A DNA stretch of 7,643 nt, from the NCBI GenBank assembly GCA_020440745.1, contig JAGRNM010000060.1:1-7643 (forward strand). The letters run 5' to 3'. Under the pieces are notes generated by a model. The model was not told the origin of the DNA and ran no database searches. It saw only the letters and a program-made list of their open reading frames with translations. Position numbers and translations under genes: made by a program. Each line of letters starts with the position of its first letter. Position 1 is the first letter of the stretch. The stretch comes from Deltaproteobacteria bacterium (GTDB taxonomy: Bacteria; UBA10199; DSSB01). This document shows, piece by piece, positions 1 through 6,153 of the stretch.

Positions 1-175
1 TAAAGCTATGATTGAAAAACTACTTAGCGACCACCAACACCTAGCTAAGACTGCACACAATCTATTTAAAAATGCTCAAAGTGATAATGACGATGTCACT
101 GCCGATCTAGACACCCAAAGAATGACTGTTCATGAAAAAACCGCCTGGATGCTAGGTAGTTTATTGGCCGAGTAG
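1..175 (+). CDS. dps: Dps ferritin-like DNA-protecting protein, C-terminal fragment (5' end outside the window)
   Basis: Only the last 57 or so codons are present, read from base 2 to the TAG at 173-175; the start lies upstream of the window. The fragment reads through HLAKTAHNLFKNAQ and ends VHEKTAWMLGSLLAE. The closing HEKTAWML block is the hallmark of the last helix of Dps proteins. In the family, Dps forms a cytoplasmic dodecamer that oxidises Fe(II) with hydrogen peroxide, stores the iron as a mineral core and shields DNA from oxidative damage. The ferroxidase residues sit in the missing N-terminal half, so activity cannot be judged here. An intrinsic terminator follows 25 bp downstream, so dps is probably transcribed apart from the next operon. 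Its position beside imelysin genes suggests an iron-handling neighbourhood. Family call is confident from the C-terminal motif. Confidence 0.88.
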   Translation, partial: KAMIEKLLSDHQHLAKTAHNLFKNAQSDNDDVTADLDTQRMTVHEKTAWMLGSLLAE

Positions 176-178
176 GTT

Positions 179-197
179 ATTGAAATATTTTTTCAAT
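179..197. repeat. 7-bp inverted repeat ATTGAAA-N5-TTTCAAT just after dps
   Basis: Arms are at 179-185 and 191-197 with a 5-bp spacer TATTT, starting 4 bp after the dps stop codon. The same arms with the same spacing occur again at 309-327, inside the larger palindrome upstream of the imelysin operon. This could be a second copy of a regulator site, or simply AT-rich sequence leading into the dps terminator. It lies downstream of dps, an odd place for an operator, so its function is uncertain. Confidence 0.35.
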
Positions 198-200
198 TAG

Positions 201-224
201 AAGGCGCTTTTGGGCGCCTTTTTC
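201..224 (+). terminator. Rho-independent terminator of dps
   Basis: A 7-bp perfect stem pairs AAGGCGC (201-207) with GCGCCTT (214-220) around a 6-nt loop TTTTGG. The T run starts in the stem (219-223), and a second run covers 225-230 after a single C at 224. It lies 25 bp after the dps stop and is followed by AT-rich non-coding sequence. This is a textbook intrinsic terminator and separates dps from the imelysin operon. Confidence 0.9.
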
Positions 225-306
225 TTTTTTATCGCTTCATTTAATCAATTAATTAATAAAAAAATTGACATTTTTATAAAAAATAGCCAAAAGCTTGATT
301 CTGCTT

Positions 307-335
307 TAATTGAAATTGTATTTCAATTTCAATTA
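307..335. promoter_or_regulatory. Perfect 12-bp inverted repeat, candidate operator of the imelysin operon
   Basis: TAATTGAAATTG (307-318) and CAATTTCAATTA (324-335) are exact reverse complements around TATTT. The element is 49 bp upstream of the start codon at 384. It overlaps TTGAAA (310-315), a possible -35, and reaches TATATA (334-339), a possible -10 at 18-bp spacing. A bound protein would therefore block the promoter. The centre contains TGA...TCA outer bases as in the Fur 7-1-7 pattern (TGATAAT-N-ATTATCA), but the inner positions match only partly. Fur is a reasonable guess because imelysin genes are iron-regulated in several bacteria; another dimeric repressor is equally possible. A 29-bp perfect symmetry by chance is unlikely even at this AT content. 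Confidence 0.6.
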
Positions 336-357
336 TATAAAAAAGACCATCTATACT
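310..357 (+). promoter_or_regulatory. Candidate promoter(s) of the imelysin-carboxylase operon
   Basis: Two overlapping sigma-70-like readings are possible. One pairs TTGAAA (310-315) with TATATA (334-339) at an 18-bp spacer. The other uses TATACT (352-357) as a good -10 with only a weak -35 near 328-334. Both fall inside or next to the 12-bp palindrome, which fits a repressible promoter. In AT-rich DNA such hexamers are common, so the exact element is uncertain. The remaining non-coding stretch (231-306) shows only AT-rich sequence with no other clear signal. Confidence 0.4.
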
Positions 358-369
358 TAAATAAACAAA

Positions 370-374
370 AAGGA
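370..374 (+). promoter_or_regulatory. Ribosome binding site deciding the imelysin start
   Basis: AAGGA, 9 nt before the ATG at 384. It supports this start over an out-of-frame ATG at 377-379 and over the upstream TTG at 210 in the same frame. Confidence 0.7.
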
Positions 375-383
375 AAATGGATT

Positions 384-1628
384 ATGAAAATCAAAGCCTT
401 AAGACTTAAAAAATCTCTTCTATTTTTAAGCTCCCTTCTACCCCTAGCCTTAAGCTTTAGCTCCTGTGGCAGCAGTGAAAATCAAGGAACAGAACTCAAC
501 ATTAGTCAGACCCAACTAGAAGCCGTCGTGCAAAATTATGCAGACCTCGTACTTGCTAACTACCAAGACAGTTATGATGAAGCTTTAAATCTGGAAGAAT
601 CCGTCAACTTACTTTTAGAATTTCAAAATGAAGAGAATTTTAACCAAACCAAAACAGCTTGGTTAGCAGCCCGCGAGCCCTATGGCCAGAGCGAAGTTTA
701 TCGTTTTTATAATGGCCCCATTGATGATCCCGACACAGGACCAGAAAGTCTTTTAAATGCCTGGCCCTTGGACGAAGCCTATATCGATTATGTAGAGGGT
801 GATGCTAATGCTGGTATTATTAATAGCCTTGAAACAGCCCCCATCATTGATGCTGCAACCCTAATAAGTCTTAATGAAGGACAAGGTGTCGAGTCTAACG
901 TCTCTGTTGGCTATCATGCAGTAGAATTTTTACTATGGGGCCAAGACCTTAATACTAGTCCTGGAGAAGCGGGGCAAAGAAGCTACTTAGACTATTTTTC
1001 AGAAGGAGCAGCCCCTAATCCTGATAGAAGAAAAGCCTACCTCAACGTAGCCACGGACTTAATCCCCAGCCAATTAGAAATGCTAGTCCATGCTTGGGAT
1101 GAAGAAGGCAACAATTATCGCGAAGAGTTTTTAGCTCAAGACTCACTTAGCGCGATTCAAAATATCCTCATCGGCATGGGAACCTTAGCAGTGGGAGAAT
1201 TACCCTCCGAACGCATTGAAGTAGCCCTACTAACGGGTAGCCAAGAAGACGAACATTCTTGCTTTAGTGACAATACCCACCGGGACATCACTCTTAATCT
1301 TCAAGGCATTCTCAATGTATGGCAAGGCACTTATACTCGGATTGATGGCAGCATCGTTGGTGATGGCAATCTAGGCATGAAGAGTCTCTTTGACCAAGTA
1401 GCCCCTGAAAAAAGTCAAGCCATGCAAGATCAATTAGAGGCAGCCCTCCTTGCTGTGGATCAAATGAACCTTGCTGTAGAAGAAGGACGACCCTTTGACC
1501 AACAAATTATTAATGAAAGTGATAGAGCCAACTTACAAAATCTCATCACCGCATTACAAAACTTTGGCGGGGAGCTAGTCCTAGCCGCCTCTGAGGGTCT
1601 AGATCTTAATATCACCACAGACTTATAA
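384..1628 (+). CDS. IrpA/imelysin-family lipoprotein (peptidase M75-like)
   Basis: A 414-aa protein of the imelysin (M75/ICMP-like, IrpA) group, predicted to sit on the periplasmic side of the envelope. Residues 1-28 form a basic start, a hydrophobic stretch and FSSC, a loose lipobox with Cys28 as the lipidation site. The family motif GxHxxE is intact within VGYHAVEFLLWGQD (G176, H178, E181). The AAREPYGQSEVYRFYNGPID block (about 95-114) and HSCFSDNTH (about 291-299) are also typical of iron-regulated protein A. Cyanobacterial IrpA rises under iron limitation, and the motif is thought to bind metal; a peptidase role is doubtful for the family. The start at 384 is preferred: AAGGA at 370-374 sits 9 nt upstream and it yields the signal peptide, whereas the longer frame would begin with TTG inside the dps terminator. 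First gene of a four-gene operon; the next begins 2 nt after its stop. Confidence 0.9.
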   Translation: MKIKALRLKKSLLFLSSLLPLALSFSSCGSSENQGTELNISQTQLEAVVQNYADLVLANYQDSYDEALNLEESVNLLLEFQNEENFNQTKTAWLAAREPYGQSEVYRFYNGPIDDPDTGPESLLNAWPLDEAYIDYVEGDANAGIINSLETAPIIDAATLISLNEGQGVESNVSVGYHAVEFLLWGQDLNTSPGEAGQRSYLDYFSEGAAPNPDRRKAYLNVATDLIPSQLEMLVHAWDEEGNNYREEFLAQDSLSAIQNILIGMGTLAVGELPSERIEVALLTGSQEDEHSCFSDNTHRDITLNLQGILNVWQGTYTRIDGSIVGDGNLGMKSLFDQVAPEKSQAMQDQLEAALLAVDQMNLAVEEGRPFDQQIINESDRANLQNLITALQNFGGELVLAASEGLDLNITTDL

Positions 1629-1630
1629 AA

Positions 1631-3085
1631 ATGCTTGGATACTTCCATCAAAAACATACTCTTAAAAGAGGCCAGGAAATTTTCCTTGGTCTCTTTTTAC
1701 TCTTTTGTTTCCACCTCACCGCTTGCGGAGGAGGAATAGACAAGGATCTTAGCAATAGCTTTAATGTGGAAGAAGGCGAAGAGCTCTCGGGAGGACAAAC
1801 CACTGTCTTTGTTACCAGTGACAAGGCCTTTCGCCTACCTGCCGCCAACTTAAGCTTTGATGAAGACGGTGACTTTAAAATCGGTAATAGCTTTTTTGAA
1901 AAAGACTGGGTCACTGCTCCCGCCACTACCACTGCCCGCGATGGCTTGGGCCCTACTTTTAATGCCCGCTCTTGTTCTGGCTGTCATGTGCGCGATGGTC
2001 GCGGTATTTTACCAGAAAGTCCTCTAGAAAGCCCCGTGGGCTTACTTTTTCGTTTAAGTATTCCCGGACAAGACCCAGAGACTAACGGCCCCCTTGCCCA
2101 CCCTGACTATGGTAGCCAATTGCAAACTAATGCGATCTTAGGTGTTCCCATCGAAGGCTCGGTACAAATCACTTATGAAGAAATCAGTGGCCAATACGGC
2201 GACGGAAGTCCTTATACCCTAATCAAGCCTAACTACGAGTTTGTCGATTTAAGTTTTGGTGATCTTTCGGAGAGTCTTTTTTCTCCCAGACTAGCCCCAC
2301 CCATGCCCGGGATGGGGCTTTTAGAAGCCATTGCCGAAGAAGATGTGCTTACTCTTCATGATCCTGAAGATAGAGATGGTGACGGTATTTCAGGAAAAGC
2401 TAACTACGTGTGGGATAGCGAAAGCCAAGGCCTAAGCTTAGGTCGTTTTGGTTGGAAAGCTGAACAAGCAAGCGTGAGAAACCAAGTAGCAGGAGCCTTT
2501 TTAGGCGACATTGGCATTACCTCACCTGTAAATCCTCAAAACAATTGTCCAGACTCCCAAATAGAATGCCAAAGCTCTCCCCATGGGGGAGAACCAGAAA
2601 TCGAAGAAGATCTTTTTGAGAAGGTAGTCTTTTATTCCTCCACTGTAGGCGTTCCCGCTAGACGTTCTTGGGACTCCCAACAAGTCCTAGCAGGCAAGGC
2701 TCTGTTTCATGAAATGGGTTGCACCCAGTGTCACCGTCCTAGTTTTAGCACAAGACAAGATTACCCTTTAGCTCCCTTAGCCGGACAAAAAATCAGGCCC
2801 TATACCGATTTACTCTTGCACGATATGGGAGAAGCTTTAAGCGATCACCGACCAAGCTTTGAAGCCCAAGGCTCCGAGTGGCGCACGCCTCCCTTATGGG
2901 GTATTGGTCTAAACGAAGTCGTCACTGGTTTAGGCAAGGCCCGCTTCTTACACGATGGGCGCGCCAGAGATTTAAGCGAGGCTATTCTCTGGCACGGCGG
3001 CGAGGGCGAAAGCGCTAAAGAAAACTTTAGGCTAGCAAGCCAAGAAGAAAGAACTCAATTATTAGAATTTTTAAACTCTCTTTAA
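1631..3085 (+). CDS. DUF1111/COG3488 di-heme oxidoreductase-like lipoprotein ('thiol oxidoreductase')
   Basis: A 484-aa exported c-type cytochrome. A hydrophobic signal ends in lipobox LTAC with Cys32, followed by Gly-rich sequence. Two heme c motifs are present: CSGCH (115-119) and CTQCH (364-368). Other DUF1111 signatures are DxDxDG in DRDGDGISGKAN (D247, D249, D251; a likely calcium loop), GRFGWKAEQASVRNQVAGAF (271-290), LLHDMGE with Met399 as a possible heme ligand, EWRTPPLWGIG (416-426) and FLHDGRARDLSEAILWHGGE near the end. The last block resembles the MauG/cytochrome c peroxidase superfamily. The family is often labelled thiol oxidoreductase, but its substrate is not established; with imelysins nearby a role in iron redox at the envelope is plausible. 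An extra Cys pair, C306 and C313, could form a disulfide. The start lies 2 nt after the previous stop with no clear Shine-Dalgarno, so translation is probably coupled. Confidence 0.92.
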   Translation: MLGYFHQKHTLKRGQEIFLGLFLLFCFHLTACGGGIDKDLSNSFNVEEGEELSGGQTTVFVTSDKAFRLPAANLSFDEDGDFKIGNSFFEKDWVTAPATTTARDGLGPTFNARSCSGCHVRDGRGILPESPLESPVGLLFRLSIPGQDPETNGPLAHPDYGSQLQTNAILGVPIEGSVQITYEEISGQYGDGSPYTLIKPNYEFVDLSFGDLSESLFSPRLAPPMPGMGLLEAIAEEDVLTLHDPEDRDGDGISGKANYVWDSESQGLSLGRFGWKAEQASVRNQVAGAFLGDIGITSPVNPQNNCPDSQIECQSSPHGGEPEIEEDLFEKVVFYSSTVGVPARRSWDSQQVLAGKALFHEMGCTQCHRPSFSTRQDYPLAPLAGQKIRPYTDLLLHDMGEALSDHRPSFEAQGSEWRTPPLWGIGLNEVVTGLGKARFLHDGRARDLSEAILWHGGEGESAKENFRLASQEERTQLLEFLNSL

Positions 3086-3105
3086 AAAATAAAAGGTCAA
3101 AAAAG

Positions 3106-4224
3106 ATGAAAAGAAAAAAACTTTTGTTATTGTTTTCGCTCATTAGCCTATGGCTCAATCCCCCAGCCTGTGGCGGCTCTGCTGGAGGAGGATCTGAGAC
3201 TTCTTTAGACCTATCTCTTTTATTCACCAGTTTTGGCCAAACATTAATACTACCCACCTACGAATCACTTCACACTCAGACAGAGATGCTTTCGCAAAAT
3301 TTAAATTTACTTTGTGAAAATTTAAACGAAGAAAATTTAATCCAAGCCCAAAACTCCTGGATAGAAGTTCATGATCTTTTGATGAGAAGCGAAAGTTTTG
3401 CCATTGGCCCCTACCATAGCCTTGGCTTAGAAAACACCATCAACTTTTGGCCAGCAAGACCTACGGATATTGAAAACTTTTTAGTCACTCAAGAAAGTTT
3501 TTCGGCTGATTCCCTAGTCAGTCTAGGTGTCTTGGCTCGGGGCTTAAAGCCTATGGAATATCTTCTTTTTAAAGAAGCTGAAGGTACTTCAAACGTCTTA
3601 GAAGGACTTAATCTTTCTCCTAAGCGCTGCCAATTTTTAAACGCCATGGGAGAAGACTTGGCTAATCAAACAAGCACTCTCCTTAATGCATGGATTCCTG
3701 AAGGAGGCAATTTTTCTGCCGAACTCAGCTTAGCAGGCAGCGACAGCCAGGCTTATCCCAACCTTAATGATGCCTTAAGCTCTATTATTAATGTAATTTC
3801 TCAAAGCCTAGAAACCTGGAAAGATAAAAAAATTCTTAAACCCCAAGGTATCATGAGCGCCGAAGGTATTGCCCAACCTGATTTGGTAGAAAACCCCTTC
3901 GCCCATCACTCTAGAGAATCCTTGCAACAAAATCTCCTAGGCTTAAGCTTAATCTATGGCACAGAAAGCAATACCGATCTTAGGCTCTACGATCTTTTGG
4001 CAGAAAAAAACCTTGGCCTGGCCCAAGAGGGATTAGTGCTTATTCAAAATGCACTCATCTCAGTAGAGTCCATGACACTTCCCTTAAGCCAAAGCTTAAC
4101 AGAAGATCCTGAAAGTGTGGAGGCCCTTTCTCAAAGTATTCTAGAGTTACGAGACTTCTTTTCTGGATCGGTGGCTAGCGTCTTAGGCGTAACCATTACT
4201 TTTAATGATACCGATGGCGATTAA
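3106..4224 (+). CDS. Second imelysin-family lipoprotein (COG3489-like, lacking the motif His)
   Basis: A 372-aa protein with a basic start, hydrophobic core and Cys22 in PPAC followed by Gly/Ser-rich sequence, so probably a lipoprotein although the lipobox is unusual. It belongs to the shorter imelysin branch that normally follows DUF1111 genes. Visible signatures are SESFAIGPYHSLG (95-107), TINFWPARPTDIE (111-123), ARGLKPMEYLLF (144-155), LKPQGIMSAEGIAQP near 244-258, and the closing FNDTDGD. Where IrpA-type proteins have GxHxxE, this one has G146-L-K148-P-M-E151: the Glu stays but the His is replaced. I recall related COG3489 proteins reading GLPALEYLLF at this point, so the loss looks like a subfamily trait rather than decay. 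AAAAGG (3091-3096) lies 9 nt before the ATG. Paired with the upstream imelysin and di-heme protein, it probably acts in the same periplasmic iron-linked process. Confidence 0.85.
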   Translation: MKRKKLLLLFSLISLWLNPPACGGSAGGGSETSLDLSLLFTSFGQTLILPTYESLHTQTEMLSQNLNLLCENLNEENLIQAQNSWIEVHDLLMRSESFAIGPYHSLGLENTINFWPARPTDIENFLVTQESFSADSLVSLGVLARGLKPMEYLLFKEAEGTSNVLEGLNLSPKRCQFLNAMGEDLANQTSTLLNAWIPEGGNFSAELSLAGSDSQAYPNLNDALSSIINVISQSLETWKDKKILKPQGIMSAEGIAQPDLVENPFAHHSRESLQQNLLGLSLIYGTESNTDLRLYDLLAEKNLGLAQEGLVLIQNALISVESMTLPLSQSLTEDPESVEALSQSILELRDFFSGSVASVLGVTITFNDTDGD

Positions 4225-4238
4225 GATTTGAAACTTGC

Positions 4239-5657
4239 ATGCCAGCTTGTTTAAAAAAAATCTTTTCAGGAGAAGTCCCCACCTCTTCTTTAGTAGCCTT
4301 TAGAATCCTCTGGGGCCTGATCCTTGCTTTAAGCATCCTGCGCTTTATAACCAAAGGCTGGGTTACCAGTCTTTATTTAGAACCCGAATTCTTTTTTAGC
4401 TACTGGGGCTTTTCCTGGGTCAAACCTTGGAATCAAGCCTGGATGCTCTACACCCACTTTGGAATCCTTTTCTTAGCCGCCTTAGGTATTGCTACAGGCT
4501 TTTATTACCGACTAAGTAGTCTAGTTTTTTTTATTGGCTTTACCATGGTGGAACTTTGGGACAAGTCCAACTATCTTAATCACTATTATTTTATCTCTTT
4601 AATGAGTTTTCTCCTTTGTTGGCTACCTCTAAACCGAGCCTATTCTTTGGATATTGCTTGGAGAAAAACAAAGGCCTGGCAAACTTTTCCCAAATTAGTT
4701 TTAAGAAGTATTCAGTTTCAAATCGGCTTAGTTTATTTTTTTGCTGGAGTGGCTAAACTAGGACCGGACTGGCTCTTGCAAGGACAACCCCTAAAAATCT
4801 GGCTTAGCACCAGGACAGACACGCCTATTTTAGGCTTCCTCTTTAGCTATCCTCAAACAGCCTTAGCCATGAGCTGGCTGGGAGCTCTCTTTGACCTAAG
4901 CGTTGTTTTTTTTCTTTTATGGAAAAAAACCAGGGGACTCACCTACCTGGCTTTATTATTTTTTCATCTCTTAACTTATAAACTCTTTAATATTGGCGTC
5001 TTCCCTTGGGTCATGATGGTGGCCACCTTAGTCTTTTTTGATCCCGATTGGCCTAGACGCCTTTTCTCTACCATCCTCACTAAAATAAAACTCCAGAGTA
5101 CAGGCCAAAAAGACTTAATCCCCGCTAAGGCGTGGATGACGGAAAATACAGTAATGGAAAATATAAGAGTGACAAAAAGTAACGATAAAAAGTTGGGAAA
5201 TTATTTCACACTCTTCTTTTGCTTTTATTTTACCCTGCAATTTTTATTCCCCCTACGCCACCACTTTTATGGAGGTAATGTACTTTGGCATGAGCAAGGT
5301 TTTCGCTTTAGTTGGAGGGTGATGCTAATGGAAAAAACCGGCGTAGTGGATTTTATCTTAAAAGACCCCAAGACTAAGCGCCAGTGGCAAGTTTCGGCAA
5401 AAGATTATCTAAAACCTCATCAATACCGCCAAATGGTAACCCAAGCAGATATGATTTTAGAAATGGCCCATTACTTAAAAAACCTTTGGCTTGCCAAAGG
5501 TTTTGAAGACATCCAAGTCTACGCTTATAGCAAAGTTTCCTTAAACGGCCGTCCTAATCAGACACTAATTGATCCTCAGGTAAACCTTGCTCAAGAAAAA
5601 GAAGGCCTCTATCAAAAAACTTGGATCAAGCCCTGGCAAGAGGCTTCATTTTTTTAA
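4239..5657 (+). CDS. HTTM membrane protein, vitamin K-dependent gamma-carboxylase (GGCX) homologue
   Basis: A 472-aa multi-span inner-membrane protein. Hydrophobic segments lie near 17-36, 66-90, 92-107, 116-132, 155-172, 207-228, 233-250, 253-267 and 320-337, followed by a soluble C-terminal domain. Compared from memory with human [18 protein letters not shown] (108-121) matches DKTSWNNHSYLYGL, so H115 corresponds to His160. [11 protein letters not shown] (168-178) matches IAGVKKLDADW, so K173 corresponds to the catalytic base Lys218. LFNIGVFPW and [11 protein letters not shown] match further, and the C-terminal part (SLNGR...LIDPQVNL...YQKTWIKPW) parallels GGCX up to its lumenal extension. 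GGCX converts Glu to gamma-carboxy-Glu using reduced vitamin K, CO2 and O2; bacteria could supply menaquinone. Its active site faces the lumen, equivalent to the periplasm. The start 14 nt after the previous stop has no clear ribosome site, so coupling is likely. Substrate unknown; activity not shown. Confidence 0.85.
   Translation: MPACLKKIFSGEVPTSSLVAFRILWGLILALSILRFITKGWVTSLYLEPEFFFSYWGFSWVKPWNQAWMLYTHFGILFLAALGIATGFYYRLSSLVFFIGFTMVELWDKSNYLNHYYFISLMSFLLCWLPLNRAYSLDIAWRKTKAWQTFPKLVLRSIQFQIGLVYFFAGVAKLGPDWLLQGQPLKIWLSTRTDTPILGFLFSYPQTALAMSWLGALFDLSVVFFLLWKKTRGLTYLALLFFHLLTYKLFNIGVFPWVMMVATLVFFDPDWPRRLFSTILTKIKLQSTGQKDLIPAKAWMTENTVMENIRVTKSNDKKLGNYFTLFFCFYFTLQFLFPLRHHFYGGNVLWHEQGFRFSWRVMLMEKTGVVDFILKDPKTKRQWQVSAKDYLKPHQYRQMVTQADMILEMAHYLKNLWLAKGFEDIQVYAYSKVSLNGRPNQTLIDPQVNLAQEKEGLYQKTWIKPWQEASFF
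5479..5504 (-). terminator. Perfect 12-bp hairpin inside the carboxylase gene, probable terminator of mscL
   Basis: AAAACCTTTGGC (5479-5490) and GCCAAAGGTTTT (5493-5504) are exact reverse complements separated by only TT, so an RNA stem closed by a CUUG-type tetraloop on the plus strand is likely. Read on the minus strand the stem runs into six T's (complement of A 5477-5482), the shape of an intrinsic terminator, about 140 nt past the mscL stop. On the plus strand only four T's follow, and termination there would cut the carboxylase message before its end. The site codes for KNLWLAKGF, so it serves two purposes if functional. The minus-strand reading is the better fit. Confidence 0.55.
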
Positions 5658-6059
5658 TAAATCCCTAATCTCAGTGAGTAAGACTTCTTCTTTAGAAGGG
5701 CTAGGCTCCTTAGCGGGAGCTTCTTCTTGTTTTTTCTTAAGACGATTCATCATCTTAACCATTATAAAAATAGCAAAGGCTAAGATAATAAAATCTAAAA
5801 TAGTGGAGACAAAAATACCGTAATTAAGCGTAGGTGCCCCCGCCTCTTGAGCCTCTTTTAAAGAAGCATAGGGAGTAGCAGACAAATTAATAAACAATTG
5901 ATTAAAATTAACCTGACCCAAAACCATACCAATAGGTGGCATCATGACATCTTTAACTAAGGAGCTAACGATCTTACCAAAGGCTCCACCAATAATAATA
6001 CCTACCGCCATGTCCACCACATTGCCTCGGAGGGCAAATTTTTTAAATTCTTCAAACAT
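5646..6059 (-). CDS. mscL: Large-conductance mechanosensitive channel MscL
   Basis: A 137-aa protein that aligns with E. coli MscL (136 aa) over its full length. The N-terminal helix and first membrane span carry the signature [20 protein letters not shown] (11-30), then MMPPIG (39-44). A periplasmic loop (about 50-78) precedes the second span, [20 protein letters not shown] (80-99), and a charged linker leads to the conserved cytoplasmic bundle [13 protein letters not shown] (123-135). MscL forms a homopentameric inner-membrane pore that opens under high membrane tension and releases solutes during osmotic downshock. The start at 6059 is chosen because AAAGGGG sits 5 nt upstream and the protein then begins like other MscLs; the 20 extra codons to 6119 have no family counterpart. 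Its stop (TGA, 5646-5648) lies inside the carboxylase gene, giving a 12-bp tail-to-tail overlap. No functional link to the operon is implied. Confidence 0.97.
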   Translation of the reverse strand: MFEEFKKFALRGNVVDMAVGIIIGGAFGKIVSSLVKDVMMPPIGMVLGQVNFNQLFINLSATPYASLKEAQEAGAPTLNYGIFVSTILDFIILAFAIFIMVKMMNRLKKKQEEAPAKEPSPSKEEVLLTEIRDLLKK

Positions 6060-6064
6060 ACAAA

Positions 6065-6071
6065 CCCCTTT
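6065..6071 (-). promoter_or_regulatory. Ribosome binding site deciding the mscL start
   Basis: AAAGGGG on the minus strand, 5 nt before the ATG at 6059-6057. It selects the short MscL over the in-frame upstream extension. The 94-bp divergent gap to the arsC-like gene must hold both promoters, but no convincing -35/-10 pair stands out in it. Confidence 0.75.
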
Positions 6072-6153
6072 CTTAAATAAACGGTAAAAAAACTTGTGCT
6101 GTCTTAAAAAAAATAGCAAACAAAGCCAAGTTTAAAAAAATCAGGAGACACCC

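Noticed and set aside
265..270. Exact TTGACA as a -35 box
   Set aside because: No -10-like hexamer lies 16-18 bp downstream; the sequence there is CCAAAAGC-like, and TATAAA at 275 is far too close.
210..383. N-terminal extension of the first imelysin from a TTG at 210
   Set aside because: It would start inside the dps terminator and run through the promoter and operator; the ATG at 384 has a ribosome site and gives a proper signal peptide.
1460..1932. Minus-strand open frames opposite the imelysin and di-heme genes
   Set aside because: They lie antisense to well-supported genes, have no recognisable domain and no ribosome site; treated as shadows.
2431..2442. CCTAAGCTTAGG palindrome
   Set aside because: It is 12 bp, inside a conserved coding region, with no loop or T run, and is built from codons common in this genome.
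5705..5720. GCTCC/GGAGC stem followed by T-rich sequence as terminator of the carboxylase operon
   Set aside because: Only 5 bp, and the T-richness is explained by the Lys/Glu-rich linker of MscL on the other strand; possible but not well supported.
5587..5823. Plus-strand open frame across the end of the carboxylase gene and into mscL
   Set aside because: It is antisense to the conserved MscL C-terminus and out of frame with the carboxylase; low-complexity Lys/Ile-rich translation.
6060..6119. 20-residue N-terminal extension of MscL
   Set aside because: MscL proteins begin at the MFEEFKKFA equivalent and AAAGGGG precedes that start.
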